In this document: piece by piece, positions 1 to 13,814 of the stretch
How the letters are laid out: every line of letters starts with the position of its first letter
How positions within the stretch are numbered: position 1 is the first letter of the stretch
DNA from: Vigna angularis
Taxonomy: Eukaryota > Streptophyta > Magnoliopsida > Fabales > Fabaceae
Length of the DNA stretch: 64,000 bases
Assembly (NCBI RefSeq): GCF_016808095.1
Contig: NC_068972.1
Location: forward strand, 4,043,001 to 4,107,000
Reading direction: 5' to 3'
The notes under the pieces: model-generated
Seen by the model: only the letters and a program-made list of their open reading frames with translations
What the model was told of the DNA's origin: nothing
The model's database searches: none
Translations under genes and position numbers: made by a program

Positions 1-1343
1 GGTAGGGCAGAGAGTAGAGTAAATGAGAAGAGATAGGGTAAGGGGAGCGTGGGGCATATAGGGAGGTCTTATGCATTGGTAAGGGAAGTTGGTCAATTTG
101 AATTTGACATCCCAGGCTGTAAATGGGACCCTTCCCATCAGCAAAATTTTCGGCACTGCAGGACGCGTGTGCACGCCACAATATCTTCTCTACTTTCCAC
201 CTAACTCTTTTCAAACAACAAGGAACCCCTCTTTCTTTTTCTTTTTTTTTTTATTCATCCTTCTTCAAATTATTAAACTTTCTATGTCCGTTTCTTTTTT
301 ATTTATTTATAATTCTATCTCGCTTTAGTAGAATCCCATCTCATAGGGATATGCATATATGTATAACAATAAATAAATATTTTATCAGTTTTTTCATTGT
401 AAAGCAAAACAGTGAGATTCTTGGTTCCTACCATTTTAGAGAATAAAATAAATATTCATTCGTTACCAAGGTCCTTTCGAAAATTAAAGAATGCTTAGTT
501 CTTATAGTTTTTATAGAGTTCTTTTAAATTGAGAATCAAATCACGGTGAAAGTTAATAATGAAAAATGAGTTTTAATCATTCAAAAAAATTATATTTGAC
601 TAATGCAGTTTTTGTTTACGCATGGATCTCAATCTAACATGTCAGGAAAAGTCATGATAAATAAAGTTACACGATCAATGATAATATATTAATTTATCAC
701 ATTTCATCTCTCTCTCTATATATTTATAAAATAGGTATAGTATATACATATTTATTCTATACATATAAGTAAGATGTGTATTAAAGTTTTCTCCGTAGTG
801 ACTGATTTATATAAAAAATGGAGAGCTGGGTAACTTGATGAGTTAGATAATATGAAATGTGATAGATGGATTTGATTTATATTATTAATAAAAAAATTTA
901 TTTAGTTCGAGTTGTGTAAGATTAATAAGTGATTTTCACAACTTTCCGAAATGCGAAATATAATTTACAAACAAACATTTACGTAATAATTTAAAAAAAA
1001 AAATAAATTACGATAATGGGAAATTATATCACATTTATATATTTTAATGAAATGACATCGTTTTTAATTTTTTCAATTTTTTTCAAAATGTCATTTTTAC
1101 TTTTAAAAATGTGATTTTTATTTTAAAAACAAAATAACCGCTATTTAGTGATTGATTATAACAAGATATGATTCAATTTTTTCAGTCCAATCTGCTTTAC
1201 TGGTTTAACACTATTCATTACTATAAATACACAATTTAAAAAAAATGCATTGTATTTGTCTATTTGTAATAAGATTATGTTTGATGTGTTTTTTTTTTCT
1301 TTGTTTGAAATAGATTTTTGATGAAATAGACGTATATTTATAA

Positions 1344-1500
1344 TAATGTTTATTATTAATTGAGGAGATGATTATGATTTAGACGTATACAGTGATAATG
1401 TTGAGAGATGATTATGATTTAGACGTATACAGTGATAATGTTTATTATTAATTGAGGAGATGATTATGATTTAGACGTATACAGTGATAATGTTGAGAGA
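1344..1500. repeat. Short tandem repeat block (about 39- and 57-bp alternating units)
   Basis: The phrase GATGATTATGATTTAGACGT followed by ATACAGTGATAATG occurs three times in a row, separated alternately by TTGAGA and by a longer TTTATTATTAATTGAGGA spacer. The pattern looks like a duplication of a composite unit by slippage or unequal exchange. No gene is involved. Confidence 0.85.
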
Positions 1501-2183
1501 ATTTTAAAGATAAATTCTTTTATGAAGATGATATTAATCTATGTGTTGACATTTAGAAAGTTAAAAATGAGATATTATAATATGCTACTAACCATTCAAA
1601 TTATATAAAGATGAATGATATAGGGAGAGAGAGATAGAAAATTCTAACTACTAGACCATTTCATCTTATGTGCGAATGAGACTAATATTATAAATATTAC
1701 GGTAATAATATTTTTTTTTGTAATTCTGCAAAATATAAAAACCACGACAAATGCATGCCTGGAGGAAAATTCAATGTCAAAAACATGTATTAGGGTAATT
1801 AAGTATAATATGAGTTTTTATATGTGATATATGTATATTTATGAATGAGTGATGTATGATAATATCTTTATCTTTGTTTTATGATTCTTTTTTTTTTGCA
1901 TATTAACTTACCATGTTGTTTCTTTTGGTGTTTTTTTTGTGTTTTTGATTTTTTCTTTTCAGATGATAATATTGGTGTGAGCAAATGAGAAATACGTGTT
2001 GGAAACATCTCTATTGGAGGACGATAATGTTACACAGTGTTATTTTTTGTTGTTTAGTAGTTTTTTCTTATTGTTTTATTATTACAATTATATTTTTGTA
2101 TAACTATATTAATATCATATTTTTATATTTTTGAGATAATTTATAATGTCTTATTTTATTATTGAAAACGACTAATTGGAATG

Positions 2184-2185
<2 letters not shown>

Positions 2186-2242
<57 letters not shown>
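2186..2242. repeat. (TA)n microsatellite
   Basis: Uninterrupted alternating AT for about 57 bp in non-coding DNA. Confidence 0.95.
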
Positions 2243-2246
<4 letters not shown>

Positions 2247-5200
2247 TCTCTAAATTTTAGCATTATAAAATATGTTATAAGTTTCGTTTTTCATTTTTTT
2301 TTTTGGCCTTAGATGTAAGTTTTTTTTATATAAAGATATTGATTTTCTCTTTTGCTTTTATTCTAAGCAAATTCTTTTAAGTTTGACTCATGTAATTCGT
2401 TTAGCATTTTGTTTTTATTTTTTTTCGTGACTTTTCATTAATTTTTTTAGAACGGACCGTGATCATAAGATTAAAAATGAAACATTTCAAACTTTACATA
2501 CTTGTTACAAAGTTAAATTGTAAGTAATATAAAGAATATACATTTCAAAGCATTTAATGAGAATAATTTTAGTAATGATAAAAAATTGAATTAAAAAAAA
2601 AATAACATAATGAAAAACTAAAGGTAATTAATAATAATAATTTTTGTCAATATAATATAATTGGTACTATTACTATATATTATTATTTACTTAAACAATA
2701 TACATTATTTTTATCTCTCTATATATGTTATCATACATCATGCAATTCGTACACAATTCATAGATTACATTATATATCCTTCAACATCACTAATAAGTAG
2801 TCTCAGCTAAAACGAATATTATTAAGTGTTAAAATTCATAATAACATTTTAAATATATATCAAGCTAACCATTACAAGACATCTTTCGAAAAATACATTT
2901 GTATTAAACATATTCCTTTAAAGGGATTTAAACTAATCGTCCAACTATAATACTTTATGTACCTAGTTTTAATCAAATGCGTAAATATTTTTTTTACTTT
3001 TCACTATTTTATGACTTTATTTATGTGATCATATAATTACTAGAGTTAATCTATTTTTTTAATTTGTTTATCAACAGTAATAAATATGAATTAGTATGGA
3101 CAATAGAGTTGTCCCAATCTTATATAAAAATTACACAAAAGATGTTAAAAAAAAAAAAACTATTTTATGGCTACCGTTTTCCCGCAAACCTCACTAAAAC
3201 TATAAGAAGTCCTATATTCTAACTCACAAATCCTTTCAAACCAAATTTCGGATTTATACTTAAAAAAATATCCACACATAAGTATTTTTTAATTGATATA
3301 TCCTGAATATTAATATCCTGAATGTAAATATGGTGAGTTATACCACCAAAGAAGAATCTACCATTCAAATTAGAACGGGTTAATAAGTTTAATATCACTA
3401 CAACACACGGTGAATAATAAATATATCATCTATAATTAACAAGAATATAAATGTGACGGTTACAACATCCATAATCTCAAATACAGTTAGTATTTCTTTT
3501 TTTTCCATTTTATAAATGTAAAGATTTATATTTTCACTTATTACACATAACTTATATCATAGATGTGACACTTGTCTAAAACAATCATATCCACCATATA
3601 TATAGGAAACATTAACTCCGCTCATCAAGATTCAAATGTACTAACTTTCAAATTTTCAAATTAATCGGGACAAGTTTTTAAAATAAAATTTTACACTATG
3701 AACTTCCCTTTTTGACAAATTATTCAAAAGAAAAGAATAATAATAATTAATCCATTTACCTAAAACTTAACTCTAATCCATCCACAAAATTTTATTCTGA
3801 AAGCTCCTAGATATAATAGGATAATATGACATGATAAGAATATTCTCTGAAGTTAGATTAATGAGAGGAAATTGTAAATACTATATAAAGAAAGAATGTT
3901 TAACTTATACTTTTTATTCTGTATATAAATAAAAGTGAGGTTATAGAGCGAGGGTATATATAGAAGTAATAGCATTTATTTTGGAAATCTTTTTGGTTGG
4001 TCTAACATTTATTTTGTAAATCTGAATGGTGAAAGTAGGAAGATAGGGGGATCTTGAAGAATGGGGCCATAAACAGTGGACAGTGTTGAGAGTTGTGTAG
4101 TAAGAAGCAGCACAGGCATTATATCGAGTTTGAAAAATGGGAAACGGACGAAGCATGAGACAAAGAAGCATTAAGAACATTGGAATGCCACCACCCACTC
4201 TCTTCATCTTCATACAAACAATGCCAAATCCTCAAACAGAACAACAAGAACATTAATTTGAGATTTATGCCTTAGTTATCGTGCTTAATTTTTTAGTACG
4301 TGGTTGTAGATTTTGGAAATGTATTGTAAGGTGGGAAAGCTGCGAGTAGGTTAGGGTCAGAGTTAGCAGCGACAGACAGTTGTTGAGTACCTACTGTTTT
4401 GATGAATGGAAGAATAGGGTTTAGATCATTCGTTTGACCAAACATTCAGTTCAGCCAGCTGGAGATTTATTTAGCTCATAAGCACTTTACACTTACATGT
4501 GAAAAATGGAGGGAGACGAAGGAAACAGAAACAAAGTACAGAGGGTAATTTGGTAAGATACATATAAGGTGAAAGTGCACAAATTTAGGTGGCTTTCAGA
4601 AAAAAAAAAAAAAAAAACTAGTGAGAATTTGGTTTAAGTCAACTTAATAAAAATATAATTGAATATGTTTTTCTTCTTCATACATTGATTATTTTTAATA
4701 ATAAAAATAATAAAACCATATTATTTTTAAGTGAATATTTTCTGCATTGCTTAAAATTAGGCTAGGAAATGGACCTAACTACGTTCGCTGATGAATGACG
4801 CGTGTCACTTGAGTGCATACACTGGGATAGGACAACTATCCAAGTAAGCAGTTTCCCCTTATCAGTGAGGCTAAAGTCAGTTGCTAAGAAGTATAGTTAT
4901 CAGGATTTTACAAATGATTTTACGAAACTTGGATGGTATCGGATTGGATCGGACATACGTAATCTTTACTTATAATTTCATCTTACAAAAAAAAAATACA
5001 CATGTTATTTGCATCAATATTTGTTTAAAAAAATATAGGTGGGTATTTTAAAATTTATAGATATCAATATATTTTTATAAATTATTAAAATAAATTTTAA
5101 ATAAAATTACAAAAAATATATAAAATATAGTATAAATTAAATTAAATATAAATTAAAATTTAATTATAATTAAATTTAATTTTATAAAATATAAATTAAT

Positions 5201-7620
5201 GTTAATTTTAATTAAATTTAACTTAATAAAATATAATTTTTATTTTAAATTTAATTTTTTTCGGATAGAGATATATACGGATACCGATAATATAATACTC
5301 GCATCCAACCCGTTTATAAGCGAATATTAAAATATATGTGTATACCATCTATCCGTTACGGATTTTATCCACGTATATATGCATACGCTAATATTTTTGT
5401 CATCTTATTTTTTTTAAATAATACAAATTTTATTCAAATCCACTTAAATTTATCAATTGAGTCAACAAAAAGTAAATAGAAAATAAAACATACTAATCTC
5501 GAAACTTATTACACACTCACTCATAAATAACATGAGAGAGTCTAATTAAATAAACAAATAGAAAAATATGTCAAAAAGATACACTGAACAAATTTTTAAC
5601 GAGTGAAAATTAAATATTTTTTTTGGTATAGAATTTGTAAATGTAAGTTACTTTTACTAAAAGAAGCTAAAAATTTTCTGAAGAAAAAAATAATCTTAAA
5701 CCTTTTTTTTGTAAAGAATGTAATCTCGACTCTTGGTATTTTCAATTTTAGACTCGCTAGTTTTTATTTAGTCCACTAATCTACCTAGTAGTTTTTCATT
5801 GTGTTATTTTATATAACTTTTTTAATTGTTTTATTTTCAATACAACAATAGGAAAAAATTAACGAATTTATGATGCATGCATCTAAATTATTGGCCATAT
5901 TCTATCTTAAAATATTGGGGTAAAAACACAACAATGCTTTCGTACAAAAATAAAATGGGAATCGAAAGTACTTTTGTTTACCATATTTTACATAATTGTA
6001 AGAAAATATTTTTTCGCCAGTGGGCTGGTTTTCTCTACCTTTGTCCAAGACAAAATTGGGCGGGCTAAAACAGTTATGGGTTAAAAAATCTCAACCATTT
6101 CCACTTAAGCAAACGAGTAAAACAAATAAAATAAAATAAAAAAATCATTCGCCATTCATGATTTGCACATATACTTTAACCTTTTTCTTTTCAATTTTGT
6201 TTTACCTAACCTTTTATAATGTTTATTATGATTTTCATTTACCACACCGAACAGAACTATATTTCATGGTGAAGCAATAATGTACAATTAAAACTACTTC
6301 AACAACAATAATTAAATACTAATAAAAAATAATAAAAATCTTATCTTATTGAAAAGGATCAGGTTTTAATAGTTATACTTCTCGTTTTCGATTGCAATAA
6401 ATTAAAAACACTTAACTTATATCTTTCTCATATTTCTCCATTCATTTAATATAACATAAACCCGCATTTAATATAATATAAACCCGATTGGAAATTCAAA
6501 TGTGAATCTAAATAGAGTATTATATAAAGATTAAAGACCCGTCTTAAGATTTAAAAAAAAAAAAAAAGCGGTGTCAATCCCTTATATGATTTAACTCATA
6601 TATCATGATATTGTGTCTCTCCGATCAACCTTCTTCTTAATAGACCTAACAGTGATATTATAACTGATGGTTTGTTTTAATGACCGACTTAAATAAGAGT
6701 CCGGTTGATTATCCCACACTCTTTTAATAATTAAAACTAACTATTATTTACATGTTTGTTTATAATGTCATAGAAATGGTTGGGTGAGTGAATGATGATC
6801 CATTTGAAAAAATATTTATTTTAGAATATTAACTTAAACAAACTAATTCAGTTAAACAGTATAAAACATCTTAATAATTTAGTTCAGAAAGAAAATTAAA
6901 CTTCATTTAAAAAAAAACAAATTGAATTTGTTGAAGTAATCTATGAATGGACAATGGGAGTGGTGGAAAAAGTTATATTTTGGAACAACCTATTTCACTA
7001 CCGTATTCTTAGTTTGGCTTCGGTTTGAATTTGAGACAGTGAGCAAGGGACCAAAATAAAGAAACCGAAATCCAATAGTCCAATACCCACATTATTCTTC
7101 GTCTGAATTATTATGTAATAATATGTTCCACTGAGAACCATATATTCAATTATAAACTTGAGATAGATCTTTAAGTTTTAAGTTTACACATTATGAATTT
7201 TAGTAACTGGTTTTACTTTATTTTTTATAAGTTAGTCGCTTGATGATGGATGCCATATTCGGATATGCTTTGAAATAACAATTAGATCCAAAATCAATTA
7301 TATAACAAGATTATAAATAAAAAATGTTGATTTTAAAAAAGTAATATCACGTTTTCTTTTAATTGTAGTGGTGATTTTTTCATTCATGTTATTTAAGGAT
7401 AAAGAATAAATTCGATCTCATAACCATTGTTCAAACCTGTTTTATTTTGATATATCATCCTTATATTTGCTCATAAAAATATAAATATAAATAATATATA
7501 ATTATTTAAATTAAATATTGAAAACGACATAAATACATATCTACCCTTTGTCTTCCAACACTCATCCATGACAACAATTTAAACTATTAAACTACTTTTT
7601 CAACTACTTAATTAAATAAA

Positions 7621-7857
7621 GGAGTTTACTATTATGTAACTTCTTAAGTATTAAATTTTAGTTAACAAAAATACTCTCATTCATAAAAAAACATATTTTA
7701 AATACAGTAATATTTTAAAAAATTTTATTTCTAATTCAAAATAAAAAAAATTAGAAATTATTTAAATACCCTTAACCTTAAAATTTAGAATCCATAATTT
7801 ATTTTTGTCAACTAAAATTTACTATACTCAAAGAAGTTACATAAGTTAGCAAACCCC
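7621..7857. mobile_element. 237-bp Mutator-like MITE with 9-bp target duplication
   Basis: The ends are inverted repeats. The left end reads GGAGTTTACTATTATGTAAC and the right end, on the other strand, reads GGGGTTTGCTAACTTATGTA. Both continue into an ACTTCTT...TAAATTTTAGTT core, so pairing extends about 60 bp. The element is flanked on both sides by TTAAATAAA (7612-7620 and 7858-7866), a perfect 9-bp target site duplication. Nine-base duplications with fairly long inverted ends are typical of Mutator-like elements. There is no coding capacity, so it is non-autonomous. Confidence 0.8.
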
Positions 7858-8187
7858 TTAAATAAATTATGTTAACTTTTGTATATCTTAATTTCATAAT
7901 TTACTTTTGAAGCATGTATTTCATCAGTTTTATTTTTTAATAACTGTTTTGTCATTTATTTAATTATTAGTTTATATTTATAAGATTATAATCATATAAT
8001 CAAACAAAATATTAAATAATATTTTAATAAACATGATAGAAAAATAAATAATCAAATTTATTTCTTAAATATAAGTTAAAAACCAAATATGAAAGAAAAA
8101 TTAATACAAAATGAAAAAATTGACATATTATTCATATCTATACCCATATTCAACCAATAAATTTTTTTTTTCATCGTTTATCATTTT

Positions 8188-8188
<1 letters not shown>

Positions 8189-8231
<43 letters not shown>
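8189..8231. repeat. (TA)n microsatellite
   Basis: About 43 bp of alternating TA in intergenic DNA. Confidence 0.95.
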
Positions 8232-8235
<4 letters not shown>

Positions 8236-9439
8236 TAAAAGTATACTTTAAAGTATGTTAAGTTGATATAGTTATATCTAGTCTATATACGATATTATAA
8301 TTTACAAATAAAGTAATATTATGTCTTAGAGAAAATAATTTATATATTATATTAAAATTTATAAGTGGTAAAAGCTTAGAAAAATAGTATTTTAAAATTA
8401 ACAGTGTATTAAAAACCAGGAGACTTAATCATTTTAGTAATAAAACTTTAAAATATAAATCGAATTTTTATAAATGATTTTTATTATTTAAAAATATATT
8501 TTCTCTCTGAAATTATTATTTTTTAATTTTTTTCGTGTTTTCATCTTTAGTTTGTTTGAAGATTGAAGACTACTTCAATCTTTGTAATAAGTTTTCAGTT
8601 TTTACATATCAGTTTTTTAAAGAAGATAAGTTAGTTTTCTGTCCACAAATTATAATGATCAAACTTATTTTTTTTAATTTAAAATTGTTGTTTATTGTAT
8701 TTTTAATAGCATCACATTTACTTTTCCTTTTTTATTCTACGTTGACATATTAATTGAACTTTAAATAGAAATTCGAAGAATAAAAAATAGAAAAGATTTT
8801 GTACGTAGGAAAAATTTATAAATGAAATAAGAATGTTCTTTTCACATCGTTAAAGATATAAAATATCATTTACTAAATAAAAAATACATATATAAAAATG
8901 TAGATTTTTGTATTAAAAATATAAATAAAATAAGTATCTTTTTTAAATTTTGAATGAACGTGAGTGTTGTTATATAGTATAATATCATATGTAGATATAT
9001 TCTTCTTATAAATAATAATTTAATTGTTAGGTTATTTTAATGTTTTCATTGTTCTGTATTCAATTGTAAAATAATATCTGAGTACTTAATAAAATATTAT
9101 TTTTAAATTGTAAAATGTATTAGTTCATAATAATGTATGACCAGTTTTTTTTAGGGGTGATTATAAGTTTAAACGTTTAAGATGCTTAAAAACAACATAG
9201 GACTGGTCCCATCATCATGACCAGTTCCACTTGTTACATCGTACGAGATTTAGTCCGACGTATGTAATAGACTTAATTAGCCGTACAAAGAATTGACTTC
9301 TAAGCATTATGTAATAATTAATAAACACACCAGAAAATATTAAGCAAGTTTTAATTATTAATTGTCATCACACTATAATTATATTCTATTAAGATAATTA
9401 GTGTGGCTAAATATTACATGATTCAATATAAATATACAC

Positions 9440-9442
<3 letters not shown>

Positions 9443-9481
<39 letters not shown>
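9443..9481. repeat. (TA)n microsatellite
   Basis: About 39 bp of alternating TA, followed directly by a T run. Confidence 0.95.
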
Positions 9482-9485
<4 letters not shown>

Positions 9486-11851
9486 TTTTTACAGATCAAA
9501 TCGTACGTTCAAATATTACATCTTGGTTAATTTTATACAAATATAACTTTATATCAAAATAAACTTACCTATTTAATAGTTAGACAACAATTTAACGTTA
9601 AATTTTATTAAATAAATTATAAAAAAACTAAATTTATATTTTCAAGATATACGTCGCACGCCTTTTATTTATTATTTGTGGGTTTCTTTTTTATTTAAAT
9701 AGCATTTATGTTTTCTTTATTTGCTATTATTACTCTTTAATGTATGTTTAAGTAATTACAAAGACATTGTCACTTTATGTAATTGTTTTTCTTGGATTGA
9801 GTTTTACTTAATTAATTTTTACAATGCTACACTAATATCAAATAATAACAGAACTAACTAGATTTAATATGATTATTGTGGACTTCAAACAAATAAGTAA
9901 AATAAAAAAAATGTGAATGTAAAAAAAGAAAATTTTTGTAGTTAAAATTTCTTCCTTTCTCTCTTTTTATATATAATAAATAGTCAAGTATACAAATCAA
10001 TCCAACTATAATATTATATGATTATATCCTAAATTAAAAACTTGGTTATAATATTAGGAATTGTTGATGATCACCCATTTTACCCGAATTCACCACCCAT
10101 AACTAATGAATAATTGAATATTTAACAATGTCAAAAATGTCAAAAATGTAAGAAGTGTACTATTTTATTTTTTTCGTAAAATTATGAATTGTAATATTGT
10201 TAAAAGTATGTGAGATGCTTTAGAGTCATCATAGAAATAGAAAAAATAATATATAAAAAAAGTTTTATATATGAAGAGATTATGAAAACAAATGTTATAT
10301 TATTGTGTCATCTAAATTTTAAATGATTAAACAATCTATATTTTAAAATTTAAGTTTAATAATAATAACAACTTATGTGGTCAATTATTATTTAGATAGT
10401 CAACTAATGAGTCTAGTCTATATTGTACAAACCCAAAACACAAATTAATGACTCATATCCAAATATCAAATGGGTATGCTGATCGTGCACTAATTTTGAT
10501 AAATGGACAATAATTCAAAGTTCACATCCACAACTCAAAGCACATGTTGCTAAGACTCGTCAGTCACCAAACAGGCCGACCATCCATATAATAGCCTGGA
10601 TAGTCAATCATCAACTTGATGAGCAGGTTGACGAGTCTAGTTGGCTACCAAAGAGACTGGTTCACCATGAATTGGACCGAATAGATTAACTTTAGATTGT
10701 TAACTTAAAAATAAAGTATAATTACTCACAATTGGGTCGTAATTAAGTCAACGTTAATCAAAAGCTCACAACGAAACTCAAATAAATGTTTGAGGTAAAA
10801 AGTAGGTTAGGTGAATTTACTAATGCATTAACCGTTATATATTAAAAGTTAAACTAACTTTAATATGAGAGTGCTTTATAGAGTTATCCTTTAAAGGGTA
10901 ACTTAAATAGTTGATCTCGACCCAATACCTAAATTAAGTAAATTTTATTTTATGTTTATAATAATGATTTAATTTTTTTATATGTATTTTCTATTCAATA
11001 GTTTCTATATTGTTAGTGTGATTTTGTGTTAGATCGACATTTATATCTATTAATATTGTGTAGATACATGAGTTAATATAATAATTCGTCTATTTTACGT
11101 ATTTGTTATTCAATTTCAAAAATAAATTAAAAGAAATGCTAATATTAATAGAACGAAGAAATCATATTAAATGGTTTTTAAAAGTATAAAATCTACATTG
11201 AATAAAAACATTAAATTATTTTTATAAATATAAAAGTAATTTTTTTATTAAACTTTAAAGTTATAAAATAATATGACAACATATTAAAGAGTAATAGTGT
11301 GTTTTTTTAATAAAACCATTACCTACAAAATAATTGTAAAAAATATATTTTTCGTGCAGGATTGCAGTATACTATGGGGAATGTTGGGCTCTTATTCATA
11401 CCAACCAAATTACAAAACAAAACATATTTAATTTAGTAAATTAATTTAGTTTATCTTCATAAAAAACAATTAAATTTACAAAGTAGTGTTTTTTTACATG
11501 GATAAATATTTAAATACAAAACTACGAGGCATTGTTACTTTATTTTTCAAAAGTAAGAAAATTATAGAGAAAAAATATATATGTAAACTTTTTTCCACAA
11601 CCAATTTAGAAACTCACGTTCTAGTTTGGTTAAAACTAAACTTGAAATATAGAAAAAGTTACTAAATAGGTTGTGCACACAACAACACATAAAAATCTGT
11701 CTTTGTTTATTAGTCGTATAAATGGTATAAAAAATATTTTCTAAACATATCTTTTAAAAATGATTTAAAATTACTTTTTTTTTAAATTGTTTGTTTTTAA
11801 ATTCACTCATAGAACCCATTTATATGGCTGAAATCAATTAAAGTGAAAAAT

Positions 11852-12141
11852 TGTTTTTGCACATGAGTTTTACACCTAACTCAACCCCATAAAACTGATT
11901 TGTAAGATGGGTTTGCATCCTATTATATATTATAATATAGTCTTATCTTTAGTCGATGTGAGACTTCTAACACACCCCCTTCACATCGAGGTATAGAAAT
12001 CTCGAATGTGATAATAGAAATTGGGTGGTCCTATAGTGACCCGACAACAGATAGAATAAAATGTCCACATAAATCTCGCTAGGATTGGTTCCAACCATGA
12101 CTTTGATACCATATTTGAAAGTGAGTTTTTAAGCCTAACTA
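11852..12141 (-). mobile_element. TRIM retrotransposon, minus orientation, 5' LTR truncated
   Basis: Read on the minus strand, a ~121-bp LTR (11972 down to 11852) begins TGTTAGAAGTCTCACATCG. It is preceded by a purine tract (GATGTGAAGGGGGTG), the usual 3' primer site. Upstream of that is a ~130-bp internal region with no coding capacity. At 12101-12111 lies TGGTATCAAAG, a slightly mutated initiator-tRNA-Met primer-binding site. Only about 30 bp of the 5' LTR remains before the plus-strand TRIM begins. The size, lack of genes and LTR sequence fit terminal-repeat retrotransposons in miniature. Confidence 0.75.
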
Positions 12142-12424
12142 TGTTGGAAGTCTCACATCGATTAGTTATAAAGCCAAATTATAATATATATAAGTGAGGT
12201 ACAAACCTCATCTTACAAGCCGATTTTATGAGTTTGAGTTAGTCTTAAAGCCCATTTCTTAACATGGTATCAGAGTCAAAAGTTAAAGCCTATCCTAGCG
12301 AGATCTATGTGGGCATTCTGTTCCACCGTTGTCGGACCACTATCAGATCACCCATTAATTCTAATCTCACGCTCGAAATGTTTATACCTTGGGGTGAAGG
12401 GAGTGTGTTGGAAGTTTCATACCC
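12142..12424 (+). mobile_element. TRIM retrotransposon, plus orientation, 3' LTR truncated
   Basis: The 5' LTR spans 12142-12264 (123 bp), starting TGTTGGAAGTCTCACATCG and ending in CA. It is followed at once by TGGTATCAGAGTC at 12265, a primer-binding site for initiator tRNA-Met. A ~130-bp non-coding internal region ends in the purine tract GGGGTGAAGGGAGTG. At 12406 a second LTR starts with TGTTGGAAGTTTCATACCC, but similarity fades within about 20 bp, so the 3' LTR is truncated or badly decayed. The element lies head-to-head against the minus-strand TRIM. Confidence 0.8.
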
Positions 12425-13814
12425 ACTTTTTAATAATTATCACTAAAAACATATAGAGAAGTTAGTCTTTTTAACCGTGAAGGGAATCACAATTTAAATC
12501 CTAGTGTTGATATATAGGTTATAGAAGTTTTCTTTACATTTTGTTTTTTCATTTTCATTTTTTTCTCTCTAGTCCGTAAAAGTAAATTTTTGTATTGTAA
12601 TGTGAAGTAGTTGGGAGTAAAGATTTTCTCATAGATCTGGAAAATAAAATATTTAAGTGAAGAAACTCTTTTATTATTTATTGTTTTAAATAATATATCT
12701 CCGAAATGTATGTATTAATTTTTAAAGGTGGAGATGCAGCATTGAGCAGCTGTCAGCGTAGGCATGTAGTAGCCACAAACGCATTAGATAGCCCGCATTT
12801 TTTAATGTAAATTTTAGCTTTCTCATTTTGTCATGGATTTATCATTAACTCCGGACTGCGAAATAGTGAATAATATTTGAGAAAATTATAGAAGAACACC
12901 AAAATGAGCAGTAAGGTATATAGGTTCACATTTTGACAGAAGAAAAACAGTGTAGCTTTCATTATTACCAATTACCAGCTAATGGAAGTTGACACTTTGG
13001 AAGGGGACTAGGTCAAAATATTAATGCCCCAAAGATGTTGAAAACCCTCGTATAGCTGGGTTTCACCATTATTACCATAAAGGGATTCTGGTCATTGTCC
13101 TAAAATTTTAATTATATATAGCAAGTGTTTACATTTTTTACTCTAAATATACATATTAATGTAAGAGTTTGGACATCTATATAATGCACGATGATAATAG
13201 GGTTTTGGATTCGTAACTGGTTATTACTTTCTTCTACAAAAGCCACCAAAGCTTTGCATATCACATGCATTAATTCTTGTGGTATGCATTTGCATTATTT
13301 ACGCCTTCTTTTAGGTTCCTCTAGTTGCTTCCTAGTGTTTCAATAATGAGTATAGATCACCAACTCCTTTCACTGAAAAGATAATAAAAAATAAAAAACC
13401 TCATCAATACTAGGAAGCTTCGTTAATTCTAGTTTCCATGTTGGAACAGATAATTTCAGATCGATTGATTAATATTATTTTTAACCAAACATTGACCATT
13501 TGGCTATTGTATAAAAATTTAATATTAGTGAAGGGTGGCTCAACTTTCATGGCTGCTAAGCCTCTCTCTATTACTCAATCCATTTTTGTTACATAAAAAT
13601 AAAATAATCAAACTTAAAATCTAAGCATATGATGGACCGCACTGGTAGAGCACCAGATCAACATTCCATTTGATCTTATCCTAATTCATAGGAAACACAA
13701 CTTAATATATATATATATTACTTTTTTACTTTCAATAATTAGTCTCTATAGAAGATTTTTAGTTAATTACCTTCAAAAAGATTGTTTTCATTGATAATTT
13801 ATTTTATCTATAAA
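12425..13814. other. Intergenic DNA, no gene seen
   Basis: This stretch is mixed AT-rich DNA with a GC-richer patch at 12.73-13.1 kb. I find no reading frame, hairpin or known element that I can support. Confidence 0.6.

Larger units (their letters stand above)
1..7611. other. AT-rich intergenic DNA, no gene seen
   Basis: No open reading frame here has recognisable protein features or credible splice structure. The stretch is very AT-rich, with homopolymer runs, a short tandem repeat near 1.4 kb and a TA microsatellite near 2.2 kb. A slightly more GC-rich patch at about 4.0-4.6 kb holds one short reading frame with a hydrophobic start, treated under findings. Confidence 0.7.
7867..11851. other. 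AT-rich intergenic DNA, no gene seen
   Basis: This stretch contains two TA microsatellites and a GC-richer patch at about 10.4-10.75 kb that I could not assign. A near-perfect 22-base palindrome centred on CCTTTAAAGG lies at about 10.88-10.90 kb. No coding region is supported. Confidence 0.65.
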
